A DNA stretch of 64,000 nt from contig NZ_VZOW01000029.1 in assembly GCF_008801835.1 (NCBI RefSeq), positions 1-64,000 on the forward strand, written 5' to 3'. The position numbers and the translations under genes are program-made. Positions 58,471 through 64,000 of the stretch are shown in pieces (the stretch's first letter is position 1; each line of letters starts with the position of its first letter). Below the pieces are notes generated by a model that worked only from the letters and a program-made list of their open reading frames with translations, did no database searches and was not told the DNA's origin. The stretch comes from Cupriavidus pauculus. GTDB lineage: Bacteria > Pseudomonadota > Gammaproteobacteria > Burkholderiales > Burkholderiaceae.

Positions 58471-59661
58471 TCAGCCCAGGCCGATCGTCTGCAAGGCCCA
58501 GCCGCCCAGCGCGCAGGCCGCCACCACCAGCCACGGCGGTGCGCGCCATGCGGTCAGCGCGACAAGTGCGCACAGTGCCAGCGCAAAGTCGGCGGCGTGC
58601 AGCACGGCGCTGGTCCATACGGGGTTGTACAGCGCGGCGACCAACAGCCCCACCACCGCTGCATTGATGCCGGCCAGCGCCGCACGCGCGCCGCGATTCC
58701 GGCGCAGGCGCTCCCAGAACGGCAGCGCGCCCACCACCAGCAGGAACGATGGCGCAAAGATCGCCACCAGGCACAGTGCGCCGCCGAGCCAGCCGTTCGG
58801 CGCCACGGCGCCGGCCGCGCCAAGAAACGCGGCGAACGTGAAGAGCGGACCGGGCACGGCCTGCGTGGCGCCGTAACCGGCCAGGAACGTGTCGTTGTCG
58901 ACCCAGCCGGTCGGCACCACGGCGGCCTGCAACAGCGGCAGCACGACATGGCCGCCGCCGAACACCAGCGCGCCGGCGCGATAGAACGCATCGAACAGCG
59001 CCATCGCATGCGTGCCGGACAAGCGTGCGGCCAGCGGCAGGCCCACCAGCAGCGCCGCAAACGCGATCAGGCAGGACAGGGCGACGCCATGGCCGATGCG
59101 GATCGGCAGCGGCTCGTGCGGCACGGCATCTGCGGTGCGGAAGGTCCACAGGCCGACGAGGCCGGCGACGACCATCACGCCGACCTGGCACCACGGCGAC
59201 GGCGCCAGCGTGACCGCGACCGCGGCAAGCCCCATCAGCGTGACGCGCGGCGCGTCGGGACACAGCGAACGGCCCATGCCCCACACCGCCTGCGCCACCA
59301 CCGCCACGGCGGCCACCTTCAAGCCATGCAGCGCGCCGGCCGGCAGCAGCCAGCCAAAGCGCGTGATGCCCTGCGCAAACACCATCAGTGCGAGCGCCGA
59401 CGGCAGCGTGAAGCCGATCCACGCCGCCAGCGCGCCCGCATAGCCAGCGCGCGACAACCCCATCACCATGCCCACCTGGCTGCTGGCGGGGCCCGGCAAG
59501 AACTGGCAAAGCGCGACGATATCGGCGTAGGCGGCTTCGCTGAGCCAGCGCCGGCGCACCACGAAGGCGTCACGGAAATAGCCAAGATGCGCAACCGGGC
59601 CGCCAAAGGAGGTCAGGCCCAGACGCAGGAAGACCGCAAAGACTTGCCAGACTTGGCGCAT
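58471..59661 (-). CDS. chrA: Chromate transporter, long-chain CHR family
   Basis: A 396-residue inner-membrane protein with the two homologous CHR domains. The first has TSFGGPVAHLGYFRDAFV, WLSEAAYADIVALCQFLPGP and ASSQVGMVMG; the second has ALVFGGGHVVLPLLQ, FLAGYGATQAVPGPLFTFAA and FLGAAGAVAPNG. AGAGG sits seven bases before the ATG. The family exports chromate in exchange for a proton or sulfate. No chrB regulator or sulfate genes are nearby. It lies between the VOC gene and the histidine kinase gene, same strand as the latter, 20 bp apart, so it may be co-transcribed with the two-component system. Confidence 0.9.
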   Translation of the reverse strand: MRQVWQVFAVFLRLGLTSFGGPVAHLGYFRDAFVVRRRWLSEAAYADIVALCQFLPGPASSQVGMVMGLSRAGYAGALAAWIGFTLPSALALMVFAQGITRFGWLLPAGALHGLKVAAVAVVAQAVWGMGRSLCPDAPRVTLMGLAAVAVTLAPSPWCQVGVMVVAGLVGLWTFRTADAVPHEPLPIRIGHGVALSCLIAFAALLVGLPLAARLSGTHAMALFDAFYRAGALVFGGGHVVLPLLQAAVVPTGWVDNDTFLAGYGATQAVPGPLFTFAAFLGAAGAVAPNGWLGGALCLVAIFAPSFLLVVGALPFWERLRRNRGARAALAGINAAVVGLLVAALYNPVWTSAVLHAADFALALCALVALTAWRAPPWLVVAACALGGWALQTIGLG

Positions 59662-59681
59662 GGGTATGCCTCTCGCGCGGA

Positions 59682-61100
59682 TCACGCGATCGTGTCGTGG
59701 GTGGGCTCGGCGCAGTTCGCCACGGCGGGCGCGACGGGCCGGATGGTGGCGACGAGTCCCGTGCCGTCGGCCGGCGCGCGATTGGCCAGCTCGACCGACA
59801 GCCCGTGCAGCACGGCTATACGGCGAGCGATGGAAATGCCCAGTCCGGTGCCTTGTTCGTGCTGATTGGCAGTGCGGAAGAATCGATCGCCGAGACGCTC
59901 CAGCTGCTCCGGCACGACGCCGGGCCCACGATCGGACACGACGATGCGGTCCGGCTCGAACGCCAGCGTGACCACGGTCCCGGCAGGACTGTAGCGCAGC
60001 GCGTTGTCCATCAGATTGCGCAGCATGAGGCCAAGCAGCGTGGGATCGCCGCACAGCTGCGGCGGCGTCTGCCCGGCCGGCGGCCACAGCACTTCCATGT
60101 CGACCTGACGGCGTTCGGACAGCAGCAGGCAATCGCTCAACACATGCTGCGCCACTTCGCGCCAGTCCACGGGGGTGCGTTCGGCAAAGGCGCCTTGGGC
60201 TTCGAGCCGGCTCATCGTCAGCAACTGCGATACCAGATGGCTCATGCGGTCCAGGCCCGCCTCCACCTTGGCGGCGGCCTGGATGCGTTCGTCCGGATCG
60301 GGCGAGCGCCGCGCCACTTCCCATTGGGCCTTGAGCGCGGCCAGCGGCGTGCGCATCTCGTGCGCGGCGTCGGCGGTCAGGCGGCGTTCCTGCTCGATCA
60401 GCGCGGAGACGCGATCGAGCATCTGGTTCATTGCGCGCACCAGCGGCGTCAGTTCGGACGGCACGTTGTCCATCGACATTGGCGCCGGATCGCCGGGCGC
60501 GCGATCGGCAATCGCGTGCGATAACGTCAACATCGGGCGCAACGTGCGGCGCACGGCCCAGATCAGCAACGACGTGAGCAGCGGCAGGCCGAGCACCCAC
60601 GGGAGTACCTGCGCCTGCAGGTACGACACGACCAGTTCCTCGCGTTCGGCCAGGATCTGCCCGACGCAGACGCGCCAGCCTTCCACGGGGTCGTCAAGGT
60701 AGTAGAGGCGCCACGGAACACCGTCGATTTTGCGTTCGGTGAAGCCGCGCACGCCGCCCAGGCGGGGCAGCCGGTCGCCTTCGGGGTCGATGTGCAGCGC
60801 CTCGCCGCCGGGACGCCAGGCGGCAATCGCCAGGTCGCCGAGGCCGGCGTCGCCCATGTCGCCGAGATCGGCGTCGCCGGGCGCTGGGCCCTCGCCGCCA
60901 TTGGGCGGCGACACCGCGGGCGACCCCGGGTGCACCAGCGGCAGCATGGCCTGCATCTGCTGCGCCATGCGGACCATCGCCGTGTCATAGAGCTCGTTGA
61001 TTTCCTCCTGGGCGCTCAGGTAGACCAGTACGCTGGTCAGTACCCAGGCAAACGCCACCGTGGCCAGAACGGCCAGCAGTAGCCGCCTTTGCAGCGTCAT
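59682..61100 (-). CDS. Sensor histidine kinase (PmrB/QseC-like)
   Basis: A 472-residue kinase. The start ATG overlaps the response-regulator stop (ATGA). TM1 (LLLAVLATVAFAWVLTSVLV), a periplasmic sensor loop of about 130 residues rich in acidic residues and Gly/Pro, TM2 (VLPWVLGLPLLTSLLIWAV), a HAMP-like linker, the dimerisation domain with His247 (DAAHEMRTPLAALKAQWEV), and the ATPase domain (NLMDNALRYSPAG, DRGPGVVPEQ, GTGLGISIARRI). The acidic periplasmic patch (GDADLGDMGDAGLGDL) could bind Fe3+ or cationic peptides, as proposed for PmrB; inference. It pairs with the regulator at 61097. Confidence 0.9.
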   Translation of the reverse strand: MTLQRRLLLAVLATVAFAWVLTSVLVYLSAQEEINELYDTAMVRMAQQMQAMLPLVHPGSPAVSPPNGGEGPAPGDADLGDMGDAGLGDLAIAAWRPGGEALHIDPEGDRLPRLGGVRGFTERKIDGVPWRLYYLDDPVEGWRVCVGQILAEREELVVSYLQAQVLPWVLGLPLLTSLLIWAVRRTLRPMLTLSHAIADRAPGDPAPMSMDNVPSELTPLVRAMNQMLDRVSALIEQERRLTADAAHEMRTPLAALKAQWEVARRSPDPDERIQAAAKVEAGLDRMSHLVSQLLTMSRLEAQGAFAERTPVDWREVAQHVLSDCLLLSERRQVDMEVLWPPAGQTPPQLCGDPTLLGLMLRNLMDNALRYSPAGTVVTLAFEPDRIVVSDRGPGVVPEQLERLGDRFFRTANQHEQGTGLGISIARRIAVLHGLSVELANRAPADGTGLVATIRPVAPAVANCAEPTHDTIA

Positions 61101-61804
61101 GCATCCTCTCCGGCGGTCGGCTCCGTGGCCGGGGCGCCGAGCGCTTCGAGCGAACCGAGCGTATAGCCCGCGCCGCGCAGCGTGCGCACGATGCCGGGAT
61201 GCAGCTTGCGGCGCAGATGATGGATATGCACTTCCAGCGTGTTGCTTTCCGATCCTTTTTCCCAGTCGTAGAGCTTGTCGCGCAGGAATTCGCGCGTCAG
61301 CACGCGGTTCGGGTAGGTCAGCAGCAGTTCCAGCAGCATCGATTCGCGGCTGGTCAGGTCGACGGTCTTGCCTTGCCACGTCGCCAGCCGCGCCGCGGGT
61401 TGATATTCGAGCGGTCCATGACGCCACACCGGCTCGGGCATGCCGGCCGCGCGGCGCGTCACGGCGCGCAGGCGCGCGGCCAGTTCATCGAGATCCACGG
61501 GTTTGACCAGATAGTCGTCTGCGCCCGCATCGAGCCCGCCGATACGGCTTTGCACGGCGTCGCGCGCGGTCAGCACCACCACCGGTACCGTGCGGCCCTG
61601 CTGGCGCCAGCGCTTGAGCAGTGCAATGCCGTCGTCGTCGGGCAGGCCGAGGTCGAGCAGCACGGCGTCGTAGTGCACTGCCGCCACCGCGCGATCGGCT
61701 TCGGCGCAGGAAGAGAACCAGTCGACCGCGTGCCCCATCAGCTTGAGCCCACGCTGCAGCCCGTCGCCAAGCATGGTGTCGTCTTCAACGATAAGAATCC
61801 TCAT
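61097..61804 (-). CDS. OmpR/PhoB-family response regulator (PmrA/QseB-like)
   Basis: A 235-residue regulator. Receiver domain MRILIVEDDTMLGDGLQRGL with phospho-Asp51 in AVLLDLGLPDDDG and switch VVLTARD; winged-helix domain VDLTSRESMLLELLLTYPNR with SNTLEVHIHHLRRKLHPG and VRTLRGAGYTLG. It is divergent from arnT across a 220-bp spacer that contains a PmrA/QseB-box-like direct repeat. In known PmrAB systems such regulators induce arn genes; the same role is likely here. Confidence 0.9.
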   Translation of the reverse strand: MRILIVEDDTMLGDGLQRGLKLMGHAVDWFSSCAEADRAVAAVHYDAVLLDLGLPDDDGIALLKRWRQQGRTVPVVVLTARDAVQSRIGGLDAGADDYLVKPVDLDELAARLRAVTRRAAGMPEPVWRHGPLEYQPAARLATWQGKTVDLTSRESMLLELLLTYPNRVLTREFLRDKLYDWEKGSESNTLEVHIHHLRRKLHPGIVRTLRGAGYTLGSLEALGAPATEPTAGEDA

Positions 61805-61908
61805 GATTGGCAGTCTGAAAACAACGGTTTGAATTAGGGGTTTGGAACGGGTCGATTAGTGCACATCGAACGGGCCAAAGGGTAGCATCGCCCGCAGGCC
61901 GCTGCACG

Positions 61909-61925
61909 CTTAATCTGGCGTTAAG
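61909..61925 (+). promoter_or_regulatory. PmrA/QseB-box-like site upstream of arnT
   Basis: CTTAAT, five bases (CTGGC), then GTTAAG. This fits the (C/T)TTAA(T/G)-N5-(C/T)TTAA(T/G) direct repeat of PmrA and QseB boxes apart from the G at the start of the second half. It is 102 bp upstream of the preferred arnT start; CATAAC at 61934-61939 may be the -10 element. Confidence 0.65.
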
Positions 61926-62026
61926 GTGCATCTCATAACCTGCGCGCACAAATTCGACAATCATCTTTTTTCATGCGCGTGCTGGCAAGGCACGCGCTTC
62001 GCGTTTTTCCAGCCCCCGGGATCCCA

Positions 62027-63781
62027 ATGCCCCCCACCAAAATTCAGGCGAGCACGCACCAAGCGATCTCCGAAGTCGCCCCTGCATCACCCGCCGCCGC
62101 GGGACCGCGCGCCCCGGCGTGGTCCGTTTCCACCGGCTGGGTAGTGGCGTTCGTGGCCCTGGTCTTGCTGGTCTGGTTTGGCTCGCTTGGCCTGCGCCAT
62201 CTGGTGGGGCCGGACGAAGGGCGCTACGCGGAGATCTCGCGCGAGATGGTGGCCACCGGCGACTGGGTGACGATTCGCTACAACGCGCTCAAATACTTCG
62301 AAAAGCCGCCGTTCCATATGTGGGTCACTGCGCTGACCTACGCGTTGTTCGGCCTGGGCGAATGGCAGGCACGGCTGACCGTGGCGCTGGCCGGGCTGCT
62401 CGGCATCGGCATGTCGATGCTGGCGTCGTGGCGCTGGTTTGGCGCGCGCGCCGCCGCGTTTACCGGCTTGGCGTTGCTGGCCGCGCCGATGTGGAGCGTG
62501 GCCGCCCATTTCAACACGCTCGACATGACGCTGGCCGGCGTGATGTCCTGCATTCTGGCCTGCATGCTGATGTCGCAGCATCCAGCCACGTCGCGTAACG
62601 GCCGACGTGCCTGGATGCTGGCGTGCTGGGCGGCGATGGGCGTGGCCATCCTGACCAAGGGACTGGTCGGCATTGCGCTGCCCGGGCTGGTGCTGGTGGT
62701 TTATACGCTGGTCTCGCGCGACTGGGGCATCTGGCGGCGGCTGCACCTGACCGCCGGGGCGGTCGTGATGCTGGCGATTGCCGTGCCGTGGTTCTATCTG
62801 GTGGCGCAGCGCAACCCCGAGTTTCTGAATTTCTTTTTCATTCACGAGCACTGGCAGCGCTACACGTCGAATGTCCACTCGCGCGGCGGCCCGATCGTGT
62901 ATTTCGTGCCGCTGATCATCGGCGGTTTTCTGCCGTGGGCGAGTCTGTTTCCGCGCATGTGGAACGCGATGCGCACGCCGGTGGAAGGCGAGGCGCGCTT
63001 TCGCCCCGCGCTGATGGTTGGCATCTGGGCCATCGCGATTTTCGTGTTCTTCAGCCTGTCGCGCTCGAAGCTGCCCGGCTATATCGTTCCGGTTATTCCC
63101 GCGTTGGGCATCCTGGCTGGCATGGCGCTCGACCGCATTGACGTGCGCGCGTGGGGCAAGCACCTGACGGGGATGACGATCGTGGTCGCGTGCGGCTTGC
63201 TGGCAAGCCCCGTGGTGGCGACGCTGAATGCCAACCATACGCCCAACATGTTCTATCGCAGCTTTGCGATTTGGGTGGCAGTGGCGTTCGTGATCATGCT
63301 GCTCGGCGCAACGGCGGCGCGCGCGGCGCTGCGCCGCGGCGTTCTGCCCAGCGTGGCGGTGTACGCGCTGGGCATGTATCTCGGATTCACCGCGGCGCTG
63401 CTCGGGCATGAGACCGTTGGCGGCCCGGCCTCGGGCGCCGATCTGGCGCCGCAGGTGGCCCAGCAGCTGACGCCGGGCATGAAGCTCTACGGCGTGCGCA
63501 TGCTCGACCATACGCTGCCGTTTTATCTGCGCCATCCGCTCACGATGGTTGCCGAGGCCGACGAACTGACCTTCGGCACGAGCGTGGAACCGCAACGCTG
63601 GCTGCCCAGCGTCGCGGCATTCGAAAAAGTCTGGAAGGGCGGCGAACCCGCGATGGCCGTGATGTCGCCGGCCACCTATCTGGAACTGTCGCCGACGATT
63701 CCGTTGTATGTCGTCGCGCGCGACTGGCGCCGCGTGGTGGCCACCAACGTGCCGCCCGGAACGCCGCGCGGCGCAAACTAG
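62027..63781 (+). CDS. arnT: Lipid A 4-amino-4-deoxy-L-arabinose transferase family glycosyltransferase (GT83/PMT)
   Basis: A 584-residue inner-membrane transferase with about 12 helices and a C-terminal periplasmic domain. The first loop motif GPDEGRYAEISREM carries the essential Asp-Glu (Asp63, Glu64). YFEKPPFHMWVTAL and RSKLPGYIVPVIPALGILAG are characteristic ArnT blocks. The ATG at 62027 was preferred to 61973, which has no ribosome site and a basic tail. ArnT moves L-Ara4N from undecaprenyl phosphate to lipid A, lowering binding of polymyxin and host peptides. It is preceded by the PmrA-box-like site, divergent from a PmrAB-like pair, and followed by an ArnA-like gene at 63887. Confidence 0.87.
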   Translation: MPPTKIQASTHQAISEVAPASPAAAGPRAPAWSVSTGWVVAFVALVLLVWFGSLGLRHLVGPDEGRYAEISREMVATGDWVTIRYNALKYFEKPPFHMWVTALTYALFGLGEWQARLTVALAGLLGIGMSMLASWRWFGARAAAFTGLALLAAPMWSVAAHFNTLDMTLAGVMSCILACMLMSQHPATSRNGRRAWMLACWAAMGVAILTKGLVGIALPGLVLVVYTLVSRDWGIWRRLHLTAGAVVMLAIAVPWFYLVAQRNPEFLNFFFIHEHWQRYTSNVHSRGGPIVYFVPLIIGGFLPWASLFPRMWNAMRTPVEGEARFRPALMVGIWAIAIFVFFSLSRSKLPGYIVPVIPALGILAGMALDRIDVRAWGKHLTGMTIVVACGLLASPVVATLNANHTPNMFYRSFAIWVAVAFVIMLLGATAARAALRRGVLPSVAVYALGMYLGFTAALLGHETVGGPASGADLAPQVAQQLTPGMKLYGVRMLDHTLPFYLRHPLTMVAEADELTFGTSVEPQRWLPSVAAFEKVWKGGEPAMAVMSPATYLELSPTIPLYVVARDWRRVVATNVPPGTPRGAN

Positions 63782-63886
63782 CCCCCGCGACACTCGCGCG
63801 CTTGCCCGCGCATCGGGGCCGCGTTCTGGCGGTCCGATGCACGCGCTGCGCGCGCTTTATTTTTGCAGTGCTAACCTGTTCTACCC

Positions 63887-64000
63887 ATGCAGCAAAAGCG
63901 AGTCCTGATTCTTGGCGTCAACGGCTTCATCGGCCACCACCTGACGCGCCGCATCCTGGAAACCACGCCGTGGGAGGTCTACGGCATGGACATGTCGTCG
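63887..64000 (+). CDS. NAD-dependent epimerase/decarboxylase, ArnA C-terminal-like (partial)
   Basis: The gene is cut off by the end of the window after 38 codons. The start (MQQKRVLILGVNGFIGHHL) has the Rossmann GxxGxxG (GVNGFIG) and ends in VYGMDM, very close to the remembered start of the UDP-glucuronic-acid decarboxylase half of ArnA. It is therefore probably a stand-alone ArnA decarboxylase, one enzyme of the L-Ara4N pathway. The rest of the arn cluster should lie beyond the window. Confidence 0.75.
   Translation, partial: MQQKRVLILGVNGFIGHHLTRRILETTPWEVYGMDMSS

Overview
The window is about 64 kb of GC-rich DNA, apparently chromosomal, from a beta-proteobacterium of the order Burkholderiales. 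A Cupriavidus/Ralstonia/Burkholderia-like host fits best. The grounds are a MexEF-type RND efflux operon laid out as LysR / lipase-like gene / adaptor / pump / outer-membrane factor, as in the Burkholderia bpe and ceo loci; a classic Gram-negative porin; a DUF1800/DUF1501 pair; and arnT-type lipid A modification genes. I found no rRNA, tRNA, insertion sequence, prophage or CRISPR array. Genus assignment is inference.

Layout. 1-9.8 kb: the end of an M20 peptidase gene, a LysR regulator, and a divergent llpE-bpeE-bpeF-oprC-like drug efflux operon whose hydrolase-like first gene has lost its catalytic residues. 9.9-13.6 kb: small envelope and housekeeping genes (a secreted beta-helix-like protein, DUF2127, an ABM-domain protein, pssA, an Old-Yellow-Enzyme reductase, a 55-aa membrane peptide). 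13.6-17.8 kb: aldehyde dehydrogenase and a hybrid histidine kinase/LuxR-type response regulator pair, all on the minus strand.

18-36.3 kb is the most distinctive part: a chitin-degradation and secretion island. Four modular secreted chitinases (GH19, GH18, GH18, GH19, each with chitin-binding modules joined by long Ala-Pro linkers) flank a ten-gene type II secretion-like operon. The operon has gspG, gspF, gspE, four genes that look like type IV pilus pilM/N/O/P in place of gspC/L/M, a lipoprotein secretin, and three more pseudopilins. Almost every junction in it is a 4-base start/stop overlap. The arrangement suggests a dedicated chitinase exporter. The two GH18 genes carry a 1.37-kb near-identical direct repeat that brackets the whole secretion operon.

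36.4-45.8 kb: lytic transglycosylase, NlpC/P60 peptidase, prolyl-4-hydroxylase-like dioxygenase, then a LacI-controlled ABC importer operon ending in a metallophosphoesterase (possibly uptake of a phosphorylated or phosphodiester compound), and an NTF2-like protein. 46-59.7 kb: DUF1800/DUF1501 secreted pair, EAL-domain protein, class A penicillin-binding protein, porin, lipoprotein hydrolase, small lipoprotein, DUF2459 protein, a TetR/VOC divergent pair with a perfect operator, and a chromate transporter. 59.7-64 kb: a PmrAB/QseBC-like two-component system divergent from arnT and the start of an ArnA-dehydrogenase-like gene, with a PmrA-box-like site upstream of arnT; this is a likely lipid A aminoarabinose (cationic peptide resistance) module.

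Start codons were chosen from ribosome-binding sites, signal peptides and overlaps. Where several are plausible this is stated in the entry.
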